Positions 42,307-49,801 of a stretch of 64,000 bases of DNA are shown here, in pieces. The stretch spans positions 186,001 through 250,000 of the forward strand of contig NZ_JAZLIO010000003.1 of assembly GCF_045617425.1 (NCBI RefSeq), read 5' to 3'. Numbering within the stretch: the stretch's first letter is position 1; each line of letters begins with the position of its first letter. A program made the translations under genes and the position numbers. Origin of the DNA: Carnobacterium_B sp045617425. Lineage in GTDB: Bacteria; Bacillota; Bacilli; Lactobacillales; Carnobacteriaceae. The notes beneath the pieces were generated by a model. That model worked only from the letters and a program-made list of their open reading frames with translations, was not told the origin of the DNA and did no database searches.

Positions 42307-42864
42307 ATGACAAACGCAATTTTAGAAACAATGAAAGAAAAAATGGTTAAAACAGAAGGTGCTTTACAGCGTGAACTAGGAACAATTCGTGCAGGCCGTG
42401 CGAATGCAGGATTATTAGACAGAATCAATGTTGTGTATTATGGAGCACCAACACCATTAAAACAATTGGCTCAAATTTCAGTACCAGAACCTCGTGTGTT
42501 AATGATTACACCTTTTGACAAAACATCTATTGCGGATATTGAAAAAGCGATCATGCAAAGTGACCTAGGTATCAGTCCAGCAAATGATGGAAATGTTATT
42601 CGCTTGGTCATTCCACAACTAACAGAAGAACGTCGCAAAGAATTAGCAAAAAAAGTGGGTAAAGAAGCTGAAAATGCTAAAGTTTCAGTTCGTAACATTC
42701 GTCGTGAAGCAATTGATGAATTGAAAAAAGCAGAAAAAAATAATGAAATTACTCAAGATGATTTGCGTACTTTTGAAGAAGATATCCAAAAAATTACAAA
42801 TGACAGTGTTAAAAATATTGATGGTATTGCTGCAGATAAAGAAAAAGAATTATTAGACGTTTAA
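42307..42864 (+). CDS. frr: Ribosome recycling factor
   Basis: With EF-G it splits post-termination ribosomes. 185 residues, standard length, beginning with the long-helix domain and containing 'RAGRANAGLLDRINVVYYG', 'SVPEPRVLMITPFDKT', 'NDGNVIRLVIPQLTEERRKEL' and 'RNIRREAIDELKK'. Coupled to pyrH. The usual downstream neighbour uppS is displaced by 3.8 kb by a sugar transporter operon. Confidence 0.98.
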   Translation: MTNAILETMKEKMVKTEGALQRELGTIRAGRANAGLLDRINVVYYGAPTPLKQLAQISVPEPRVLMITPFDKTSIADIEKAIMQSDLGISPANDGNVIRLVIPQLTEERRKELAKKVGKEAENAKVSVRNIRREAIDELKKAEKNNEITQDDLRTFEEDIQKITNDSVKNIDGIAADKEKELLDV

Positions 42865-42879
42865 TTAAATAATAAAGTA

Positions 42880-42920
42880 AAAAGGTTGGGACAAATTAAA
42901 TTGTCCTAACCTTTTTTTTT
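42880..42920 (+). terminator. Terminator after frr
   Basis: AAAAGGTTGGGACAA (42880-42894) pairs with TTGTCCTAACCTTTT (42901-42915) with one G-T pair, followed by more T residues. Confidence 0.9.
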
Positions 42921-43193
42921 GGCTATGTTCTGCTGCATAATTCGTAAAAAAAAGATTTAGTCTATTCCTTTGTTCTATCTTATTAAGGTGCTTAAAATTA
43001 TGAAACCGTTTTACGATATGTTAAAATTTACCCATAAGTTAAGGAGGAGTAAACAGTAACTTTACTCTTGATGTGAAATGGCTAACTTAACAAAAAGGAT
43101 TTAGTTGATTGTATTTCAAATAGTAGGAGGGGGAAATGATCACCTGATTTTATTGGCTATTACAAATATACCATACGGTAAGGGGAGAAAAAT
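42921..43193 (+). promoter_or_regulatory. Regulatory gap before the sugar transporter operon
   Basis: No gene is seen here. TGAAACCGTTTTAC at 43001-43014 resembles a CcpA cre site but lacks the final CA. A small hairpin GAGTAAA/TTTACTC lies at about 43047-43067, inside an outer AGTTAAG/CTTAACA-type pair. Strong ribosome-binding-like runs (AAGGAGGAG near 43041, AGGAGGGGG near 43124) are followed only by frames of a few codons, so they may be remnants. Confidence 0.35.
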
Positions 43194-44471
43194 ATGAAAA
43201 GACAGGTTAAGAAACTAATGTTACCTTTTTTTATTTTGATCGTGTTTTTGGTAGGTTGTAGCACTTCGAATGATTCAGGAAGTGAAGATGAAGTTGTCGT
43301 AGATTTTTTTAATCAAAAAATAGAAATCAATGAACAATTGGAAGCTCTAGCTGAAAAATATAATGAAGAAAATCCGAATGTACAAATTAGATTTACTACC
43401 GTTGGAAGTGGGGATGGTGCTGCAGCAATGCAAGCCAAATTTGCTTCAGGAGATGAGCCAACTATTCTAATGCTAGGTGGGTTGCCAGAGATTGAACGCT
43501 ATAAAAACACCCTATTAGATGTTTCAGATATGGACGCTGCGACATCGAGTATAGAGGGTCAATTAGATGGTGGAACAATTGATGGGGTTCCTTATGGTAT
43601 ACCGATGAATAATGAAGGATTTGGCTGGATGTACAATAAAGAAATTTTTGAAAAAGCTGGTATAAATCCAGAAGAAATTCAATCATATGATGATTTTGTG
43701 GATGCAGTTAATACTCTAGAAAGTCAAAAAGATGATTTAGGATTGGATGCGGTTTTTGCTTATAGCGGTGGAGAGGACTTTGTGACCAATCAATTTTCAG
43801 CTAATTTTACAGCTCCTGAATTTGATAATAATATTCTTGCAGCTTATGATGCTACAGAATTAAATTGGGAATATGGCGATAAAATGAAAAATTATACAGA
43901 TTTGATCATCGAACACAATGTCCAACCTATCTTAACAGTAGATTACAGTTCATCTGTAGAAGATTTATTTATCAACGGACGGGTTGCAATGGTTCATCAA
44001 GGAAACTGGATCGTACCAACTTTGAATGGGTTAGATCCAGAATTCGCCGGAAATAAATTAGGTATTCTCCCTCTTTTCGTTGAGAGTGATACAGAAGGTA
44101 AGCTTGTAGTTGGGGCTCCTTGGTATTTGGGGATTAATAAAAATGGAGATGAACAAGAAGTAGCAGAGGCAAAAGAATTTTTAGATTGGATGTTTACTTC
44201 AGATATTGGAAAGCAAACGATTGTTGATGAGTTACAATTTATTCCTGCGCATGAAGGATTTGATGTAGACAGTATCAAAGATCCTGTTTCGAAAGAAATT
44301 TACCAGGCACTTCTTGATGGTGAAACAACTGCAATGGCTCATAAACAATATCCAGACGGGTATTTCCAAAATGTCTTGCATCCTGAATTTCAAAGATATT
44401 TAAATGGTGACATTACTTGGGATGAATTTGAACAAACAACTGCAGAACAATTTTCAAGTATGAAACAGTAG
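43194..44471 (+). CDS. Sugar ABC transporter substrate-binding lipoprotein
   Basis: A 425-residue solute-binding protein of the CUT1 (extracellular family 1) type. The signal peptide is a basic start, hydrophobic core and lipobox 'LVGCS', with lipid attachment expected at C22. The mature protein has the family pattern 'VVVDFFNQKIEINEQLEAL', 'KFASGDEPTILMLGG', 'GVPYGIPMNNEGFGWMYNK' and 'WYLGINKNGDEQE'. It is followed by two permease genes. Substrate is probably an oligosaccharide, but no adjacent glycosidase gives a clue. Start ATG follows AAGGGGAG. Confidence 0.93.
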   Translation: MKRQVKKLMLPFFILIVFLVGCSTSNDSGSEDEVVVDFFNQKIEINEQLEALAEKYNEENPNVQIRFTTVGSGDGAAAMQAKFASGDEPTILMLGGLPEIERYKNTLLDVSDMDAATSSIEGQLDGGTIDGVPYGIPMNNEGFGWMYNKEIFEKAGINPEEIQSYDDFVDAVNTLESQKDDLGLDAVFAYSGGEDFVTNQFSANFTAPEFDNNILAAYDATELNWEYGDKMKNYTDLIIEHNVQPILTVDYSSSVEDLFINGRVAMVHQGNWIVPTLNGLDPEFAGNKLGILPLFVESDTEGKLVVGAPWYLGINKNGDEQEVAEAKEFLDWMFTSDIGKQTIVDELQFIPAHEGFDVDSIKDPVSKEIYQALLDGETTAMAHKQYPDGYFQNVLHPEFQRYLNGDITWDEFEQTTAEQFSSMKQ

Positions 44472-44501
44472 TAAATTTAATGAAATACAACTTGTTTTGT
44501 C

Positions 44502-44552
44502 AAAAGATAAATTCTATTTGTATACGAATGAATTTATCTTTTACATTTTTTT
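44502..44552 (+). terminator. Hairpin between binding-protein and permease genes (probable partial terminator)
   Basis: AAAAGATAAATT at 44502-44513 pairs with AATTTATCTTTT at 44530-44541, followed by ACATTTTTTTAT. A partial stop here would give more binding protein than permease, as is usual in such operons. Confidence 0.65.
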
Positions 44553-44580
44553 ATCCTATGCTGATTAAGGGGGGAGTAGA

Positions 44581-45447
44581 GTGAAAAAGAGAAAAAATTC
44601 AATGTATTATTGGGTATTCTTATTGCCTTGTATTTTAGCTTTGTTTTTCATCATTTTTCTGCCATTGGTTTATGGAATTTATTATTCCTTTACTGATTCT
44701 GATGGATTTCAGTCTACGTTCATTGGCTTAGAAAACTATACGAGAATTGTAAAGGATGACCAATTTTTGAAAAGTCTTTCGTTTACTTTTAGATTTACAT
44801 TGGTTTCAGTGATAGGAGTTAATGCTATAGGTCTAGGTTTTGCATTATTAGTCACGCAAAAAATGAGTAGATTGAGCACGATTTTTCGAACGATTTTCTT
44901 TATGCCAAATCTTATAGGTGGGATCATATTAGGCTTTATTTGGCAATTTATTTTTATCAATGCATTTGAAGGAATTGCTTCATTGACTAATTTAAACTTC
45001 TTTAACGGTTGGCTAGCAGATGCAAGAACAGGATTTTGGGGACTAGTGATCCTATTTTTATGGCAAATGAGTGGATATATTATGCTGATTTATATCTCCT
45101 TTTTAAATGGAATACCAGCTGAGTTGTTAGAATCAGCTGAAATAGATGGTGCAAGCTCACAACAAAAGTTTTGGCGAATAAAATTTCCAATGGTTGCTCC
45201 AGCTTTTACAATCAGTTTGTTTTTAACACTATCTAACGCTTTTAAAGTTTACGATCAAAATTTAGCTTTGACAGCTGGTGGTCCATTTGGTTCTACTGAA
45301 ATGGTTGCAATGAATATCTACAATACAGCGTTTGTCTCTTTTGAACAGGGGTATGCACAAGCTAAAGCTATTATTTTCTTTATTATAGTAGCTGTCATAT
45401 CAATTGTACAAATTTATATCACAAGAAAAAGGGAAGTGGACTTATGA
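44581..45447 (+). CDS. Sugar ABC transporter permease, MalF-type
   Basis: A 288-residue CUT1 permease with six predicted membrane helices, the first near residues 7-30 ('YYWVFLLPCILALFFIIFLP'). The cytoplasmic EAA loop that contacts the ATPase is 'ELLESAEIDGASSQQKFWRI'. Start is GTG 44581 after AAGGGGGGAG. Its end overlaps the next permease by 4 bases. No ATPase gene is in the locus, so a shared MsmX-like ATPase encoded elsewhere probably drives it (inference from known CUT1 systems). Confidence 0.94.
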   Translation: MKKRKNSMYYWVFLLPCILALFFIIFLPLVYGIYYSFTDSDGFQSTFIGLENYTRIVKDDQFLKSLSFTFRFTLVSVIGVNAIGLGFALLVTQKMSRLSTIFRTIFFMPNLIGGIILGFIWQFIFINAFEGIASLTNLNFFNGWLADARTGFWGLVILFLWQMSGYIMLIYISFLNGIPAELLESAEIDGASSQQKFWRIKFPMVAPAFTISLFLTLSNAFKVYDQNLALTAGGPFGSTEMVAMNIYNTAFVSFEQGYAQAKAIIFFIIVAVISIVQIYITRKREVDL

Positions 45448-46268
45448 TGAAATCAGCTAAATTGACCCGGAACTTGGTGTATCTTTTAGGCGGAATTCTT
45501 TCACTTATGTGGTTGTACCCTTTTATCTTAATTTTTATTAATTCAATAAAAACCAAAAGCGAAATATTTACTAATACCTTATTTTGGCCAGAACAAGTAA
45601 CGGCCGAAAATTACCCAGCAGCATTTGAAGATTTGGATTATGTTAGAAGTTTTATGAATTCATTTGTGATTACAGCCGTTAGTGTATTAATCATTGTTGT
45701 TTTTACTGCCATGGCAGCTTATGCTCTTTCTAGAAATAAACGAAAAGCAAGTTCCATCATTTATTTCTTATGTGCATTAACCATGTTGATTCCTTTTCAT
45801 TCAATTATGATTCCTTTAGTAGAATTGTTTGGAAAAATAAATATGTTGAACCGAGTAGGGTTGATTTTTATGAATTTAGGTTTTTCTACTAGTTTATCTA
45901 TTTTCCTTTTTTATGGAGCATTAAGATCTATTCCACAATCATTAGATGAAGCCGCAATATTAGATGGTGCAAGTCCATTTCAAATTTTCAAGTTTATTAT
46001 CTTCCCTTTATTAAGACCGACAACGGTAACGGTGATTATATTAAATACCATTAAAATATGGAATGATTACTTACTTCCATCATTAGTGATCAATAAAGAA
46101 GGGATGCATACACTTCCTTTACAAATGTTTTATTTTTTTGGACAGTACACCAGACAATGGCACCTTGCTCTAGCAGGACTTGTACTCGCTATCGTACCCA
46201 TCATTATTTTATACATGTTCCTTCAAAAGTACATTATTAAAGGGATAACAGAGGGTGCAACAAAATAA
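45444..46268 (+). CDS. Sugar ABC transporter permease, MalG-type
   Basis: A 274-residue partner permease with six membrane helices. Landmarks: 'PFILIFINSIKTKSEIF' after the first helix, 'MAAYALSRNK', 'IPFHSIMIPL', and the EAA loop 'SLDEAAILDGASPFQIFKFI'. Starts with overlapping ATGATG at the end of the MalF-type gene, so the two are translationally coupled. Followed by a very strong hairpin. The three-gene operon separates frr from uppS, which are normally adjacent in Firmicutes. Confidence 0.94.
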   Translation: MMKSAKLTRNLVYLLGGILSLMWLYPFILIFINSIKTKSEIFTNTLFWPEQVTAENYPAAFEDLDYVRSFMNSFVITAVSVLIIVVFTAMAAYALSRNKRKASSIIYFLCALTMLIPFHSIMIPLVELFGKINMLNRVGLIFMNLGFSTSLSIFLFYGALRSIPQSLDEAAILDGASPFQIFKFIIFPLLRPTTVTVIILNTIKIWNDYLLPSLVINKEGMHTLPLQMFYFFGQYTRQWHLALAGLVLAIVPIIILYMFLQKYIIKGITEGATK

Positions 46269-46274
46269 ACACAA

Positions 46275-46333
46275 AAATTGCAAACGCAACGCCGCCCAAT
46301 CTTAATGACTGGACGGCGTTGCGTTTGCAATTT
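46275..46333. terminator. 20-bp perfect hairpin between the permease gene and the 33-residue peptide gene
   Basis: AAATTGCAAACGCAACGCCG (46275-46294) pairs base for base with 46314-46333, with an extra CCA/TGG inside the loop. It is GC-rich compared with its surroundings. The T-run is better on the minus strand (TTTTTGTGTTTATTTTG after the stem), so it probably terminates the small minus-strand gene and also the transporter operon. Confidence 0.8.
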
Positions 46334-46341
46334 AAATGGTG

Positions 46342-46443
46342 TTAAACTTTTTCTTTATCATCACCCATTAACAGACTAGTTAACTTGGTTACTATAGCAG
46401 AAATGATTAAACCGACTATAAATTTTTTAATTCTTCTGTTCAT
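46342..46443 (-). CDS. 33-residue single-helix membrane peptide, function unknown
   Basis: A short gene with full signals. On the minus strand AAGGAGG lies 7 bases before the ATG at 46443, and an extended -10 TGCTATAAT lies at 46490-46482. The peptide starts 'MNRRIKKFIVGLIISAIVTK' and ends 'LTSLLMGDDKEKV': basic N-terminus, one hydrophobic helix of about 19 residues, acidic-then-basic tail. A 20-bp hairpin follows the stop by 9 bases. I do not recognise the family. It could be a small membrane regulator, a type I toxin-like peptide or a leaderless bacteriocin-like peptide; nothing in the sequence decides between these. Homology search would show if it is conserved. Confidence 0.6.
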   Translation of the reverse strand: MNRRIKKFIVGLIISAIVTKLTSLLMGDDKEKV

Positions 46444-46481
46444 TTTAGTGTCCTCCTTAAGTAACTAATTGAGTATAATTT

Positions 46482-46490
46482 ATTATAGCA
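46482..46490 (-). promoter_or_regulatory. Extended -10 promoter of the 33-residue peptide gene
   Basis: TGCTATAAT on the minus strand, 39 bases upstream of the start codon. The -35 region is poor, as allowed for extended -10 promoters. Confidence 0.55.
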
Positions 46491-46504
46491 TTATTCATTT
46501 TTTG

Positions 46505-46661
46505 AGCCCACTAAAAGGCTCTTACTGTTATTATTTGATAAATAAAGAAGAGTAAGTGTCGAATTTATAAAAGGATCAAAAGAAACCACTATCGCTATTC
46601 CTTAAAGATTTGCTAAAAAATTTGTTTATTATTAAATTTAATAGGATTTTACCCCCTTTTT
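46505..46661. other. Intergenic stretch before uppS
   Basis: Apart from a small hairpin GAGCC-N8-GGCTC at about 46505-46522 nothing is seen. The stretch is AT-rich, with no open frame that has a ribosome binding site. Confidence 0.4.
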
Positions 46662-46670
46662 TGCTACAAT
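46662..46670 (+). promoter_or_regulatory. Extended -10 promoter of uppS
   Basis: TGCTACAAT at 46662-46670, 34 bases before the TTG start of uppS. The -35 region is T-rich and weak. Confidence 0.5.
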
Positions 46671-46704
46671 GAGTAATGGTGAATTACGAAGTGGAGGGAA
46701 ACAC

Positions 46705-47475
46705 TTGAACTGGTTATTTAAGAAAAAAAATCAAAAAGAAATCACAGATGTTTCTTTTAATGCTAATGAAAAAATTCCACAACATATTGCTATTATTATG
46801 GATGGAAACGGTCGTTGGGCTCAAAATAAATTTATGCCTCGAATCGCTGGTCATAAAGAGGGAATGAATACTGTAAAAAAAGTAACCAAAAGGGCAAGTC
46901 AAATGGGTGTGAAAGTGTTATCGCTTTATGCATTTTCAACTGAAAACTGGAAACGTCCTGATGATGAAGTGAGTTTTTTAATGCAATTGCCGGTTGATTT
47001 TTTTGACACTTTTGTACCTGAGTTAATGGAGCAGAATGTTCAAGTACAAGTTATGGGCTTTACAGAACAACTCCCTAAACATACTCGCAAAGCTGTCGAA
47101 AAGGCAATAGCAGATACTAAACAGAATACAGGTATGGTATTAAATTTTGCCCTTAACTACGGAGGACGAAGCGAATTGATTGAAGCCTCTAAAGCTATCG
47201 CTGAAAAAGTCAGAGTTGGAGAAATTGACGTTGAGGATATTACGGAATCATTATTTGAAGAATCTCTAATGACACATGAGTTAAAAGGTTATCAAAACGT
47301 TGATTTTATGATTCGTACGAGTGGTGAAGAACGAATCAGTAACTTTATGTTGTGGCAAAATGCCTATAGTGAATTTTACTTTTCTCAAGTGCTTTGGCCT
47401 GATTTTAATGAACAAGCATTAGAGCAAGCTATCGGAGTTTATCAAAAACGACACCGACGTTTTGGGGGATTATAA
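46705..47475 (+). CDS. uppS: Isoprenyl transferase (undecaprenyl diphosphate synthase)
   Basis: A cis-prenyltransferase that makes the C55 lipid carrier for cell-wall synthesis. 256 residues from TTG 46705, which follows GGAGGG by 6 bases; the frame from 46669 has no ribosome binding site. Catalytic D33 is in 'IAIIMDGNGRWAQ'; 'SLYAFSTENWKRP', 'LNFALNYGGRSEL' and 'DFMIRTSGEERISNFMLWQ' are canonical. cdsA follows 21 bases later and then rseP; dxr, which lies between cdsA and rseP in Bacillus, is absent. Confidence 0.97.
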   Translation: MNWLFKKKNQKEITDVSFNANEKIPQHIAIIMDGNGRWAQNKFMPRIAGHKEGMNTVKKVTKRASQMGVKVLSLYAFSTENWKRPDDEVSFLMQLPVDFFDTFVPELMEQNVQVQVMGFTEQLPKHTRKAVEKAIADTKQNTGMVLNFALNYGGRSELIEASKAIAEKVRVGEIDVEDITESLFEESLMTHELKGYQNVDFMIRTSGEERISNFMLWQNAYSEFYFSQVLWPDFNEQALEQAIGVYQKRHRRFGGL

Positions 47476-47496
47476 TTAAGTTAGGAGGAAATACAA

Positions 47497-48282
47497 GTGA
47501 AACAACGCATTATAACGGCAATTGTCGCTCTTATTCTATTTGTTCCAGTCGTTTATATGGGTTCTTGGATTTTAGAACTTGTAGTTGCTGGTCTGGGGAT
47601 AATTGCATTATTTGAACTATTTAGAATGAAGGGCAATAAGCTCTTTACAAGCGAAGGTCTTATTGCTATTTTGGCATTATTAGGATTGTTATTTCCACAT
47701 TATGTATCCATGTTTTTACCTGAATATATGAATTCACAAATAATTTTATATCTTTTTGTCTTATTATTATTAGTCTGTACCGTATTTTCAAAAAACAATT
47801 TTACGTTTGATGATGTTGCGGTTTCAGTTCTAGGAATAATGTACATAGGGTATGGATTTAGATTCTTGTTGTTAACAAGACATTCAGGTTTAGATTTATT
47901 GTTATTTGTTTTATTTGTGGTTTGGGCAACAGATATTGGAGCTTACTTGATTGGCAGAAAATTGGGTAAACACAAACTTGCTCCATCAATCAGCCCCAAT
48001 AAAACTATTGAAGGTGCTTTGGGCGGAGTAGTTATGGCTTTAATTGTAGGGTTTATTTATTTGACTTACTATCCACAAAACTACAATACTGGTTGGATGT
48101 TAGCTCTAACCATTGTTCTTTCAGTAGCTGGACAACTTGGAGACTTAGTTGAATCTGCATTTAAGCGGTATTACAATGTAAAAGATTCTGGTAATTTGCT
48201 TCCTGGTCATGGTGGCATTTTAGATCGATTTGACAGCTTGTTGTTCGTCTTGCCAATCCTCTATTTTTCAGGATTGATTTAA
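47497..48282 (+). CDS. cdsA: Phosphatidate cytidylyltransferase
   Basis: Makes CDP-diacylglycerol from phosphatidate and CTP at the membrane, the branch point to phospholipids. 261 residues with about eight membrane helices. The C-terminal signature is complete: 'SAFKRYYNVKDSGNLLPGHG' followed by 'GILDRFDS', with the metal-binding aspartates. 'SPNKTIEGALGG' precedes it. Start is GTG 47497 after TTAGGAGG. Cotranscribed with uppS. Confidence 0.96.
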   Translation: MKQRIITAIVALILFVPVVYMGSWILELVVAGLGIIALFELFRMKGNKLFTSEGLIAILALLGLLFPHYVSMFLPEYMNSQIILYLFVLLLLVCTVFSKNNFTFDDVAVSVLGIMYIGYGFRFLLLTRHSGLDLLLFVLFVVWATDIGAYLIGRKLGKHKLAPSISPNKTIEGALGGVVMALIVGFIYLTYYPQNYNTGWMLALTIVLSVAGQLGDLVESAFKRYYNVKDSGNLLPGHGGILDRFDSLLFVLPILYFSGLI

Positions 48283-48467
48283 TCTTTATATGAAATAAGA
48301 AAGTAGTTGTCCTTTATTGCGATGGCTACTTTTCTCGTATAGACAATAAATTGATAAGTCGATTGGTTATTACACTCAAATTATGATAGAATTAAACTTG
48401 TTTTGTACGCAGTATTAACGATAAAATTAAATTTTAATTTTTAATGAAGTACTAAAGGAGAGAGTAT

Positions 48468-49742
48468 ATGATCACTACCATTATTACCTTTATTATAGTG
48501 TTTAGTATTTTAGTTATTTTTCACGAATTCGGACATTATTATTTTGCAAAAAAAGCAGGTATTTTAGTTAGAGAATTTGCTATTGGATTTGGACCTAAAA
48601 TATTTTCTTATCGTAGAGGTGAAACAACGTTTACGATTCGCATCTTACCAGTGGGCGGATATGTTCGTATGGCGGGATATGAAGAGGAAACTGAAATAAA
48701 ACCAGGTACACCGATTGGCTTAATAGTAAACGATAATAATGAAGTGACATTGATCAATAATTATAAGAAAAAGCAATTATTAGATGCAGTCCCAATGGAA
48801 ATAAGTGCTATTGATTTAGAAAAAGACTTATTTGTAGAGGGTTACTTAGCTGGTGATGAAACAAACTTGGTCCGCTACCCAGTACTAAGAGATGCCATGA
48901 TCATAGAAGAAGATGGAACAGAAGTTCAGATCGCTCCGCTTGACGTTCAATTTCAATCTGCTAGTTTGCCAAAAAGAATGATGACAAACTTTGCGGGTCC
49001 AATGAACAATATTATTTTAGCTGTGGTTGCATTTATAGTGCTTGCCTTCATGCAAGGTGGTGTAGTCAGCCAAGAAAATATTTTAGGCACGGTGGTTCCC
49101 GATAGCCCGGCAGCAGAAGCTGGCTTAAAAGATGGCGATCGTATCGTTCAGATCGATGATGAAAAAATTACCAGCTGGACTGAAATGGTAGAAATCGTAC
49201 GAGTGAATCCTGATAAGGAATTGCTATTTCATATCGAGTCAGCTGATGGAACAGAGAAAACAGTATCACTAACCCCAGCTGCTAATGAAATGGCTGATGG
49301 AACCGAAGTAGGACAAATAGGTGTAGAAAATAGTTTGAATACATCATTTTGGGCAAAAATCGGTTTTGGTTTTACTCAAACTTGGTTCTTAATGACTCAA
49401 TTGTTTACTGTGTTAGGCTCGATGTTTACAAAAGGATTCTCAATTGACATGTTTGGTGGTCCAGTTGCTATTTATGCAACGACTGAAACAGTTGTTAGAA
49501 CAGGGTTAATTGGAATAGTCAATTGGCTAGCTGTCTTGAGTGTAAATTTAGGAATCGTGAATTTGTTACCTATCCCAGGTCTTGATGGTGGGAAACTGAT
49601 ATTAAACATTGTAGAGGGTATACGAGGCAAACCACTAAGTGAAGAAAAAGAAGGCATTATCACATTGGTTGGTATCGCCTTATTGTTGCTATTGATGGTG
49701 TTAGTTACATGGAACGATATCCAAACGTATTTTTTTAATTAA
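48468..49742 (+). CDS. rseP: RIP metalloprotease RseP/Eep family
   Basis: A 424-residue site-2 protease. The zinc motif 'HEFGH' is at residues 19-23 in the first helix, and the third ligand is in 'NLLPIPGLDGGKL' near 370. A PDZ domain lies between (about 205-280; 'VVPDSPAAEAGLKDGDRIVQ'). In Enterococcus the orthologue Eep processes lipoprotein-derived pheromones and activates extracytoplasmic sigma pathways. Compared with the minimal family there is an insert with 'INNYKKKQLLDAVP' before the second helix, normal for Gram-positives. Start ATG follows AAAGGAGAG. proS follows by 59 bases. Confidence 0.95.
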   Translation: MITTIITFIIVFSILVIFHEFGHYYFAKKAGILVREFAIGFGPKIFSYRRGETTFTIRILPVGGYVRMAGYEEETEIKPGTPIGLIVNDNNEVTLINNYKKKQLLDAVPMEISAIDLEKDLFVEGYLAGDETNLVRYPVLRDAMIIEEDGTEVQIAPLDVQFQSASLPKRMMTNFAGPMNNIILAVVAFIVLAFMQGGVVSQENILGTVVPDSPAAEAGLKDGDRIVQIDDEKITSWTEMVEIVRVNPDKELLFHIESADGTEKTVSLTPAANEMADGTEVGQIGVENSLNTSFWAKIGFGFTQTWFLMTQLFTVLGSMFTKGFSIDMFGGPVAIYATTETVVRTGLIGIVNWLAVLSVNLGIVNLLPIPGLDGGKLILNIVEGIRGKPLSEEKEGIITLVGIALLLLLMVLVTWNDIQTYFFN

Positions 49743-49801
49743 AGAACATCGAAAAAATTGATAGAGATGAATTTAATGTGTCAAAAAGGAGACAGCAAAC
49801 G

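Noticed and set aside
43041..43150. Small genes after AAGGAGGAG and AGGAGGGGG
   Set aside because: The frames that follow stop within a few codons (for example ATG ATC ACC TGA).
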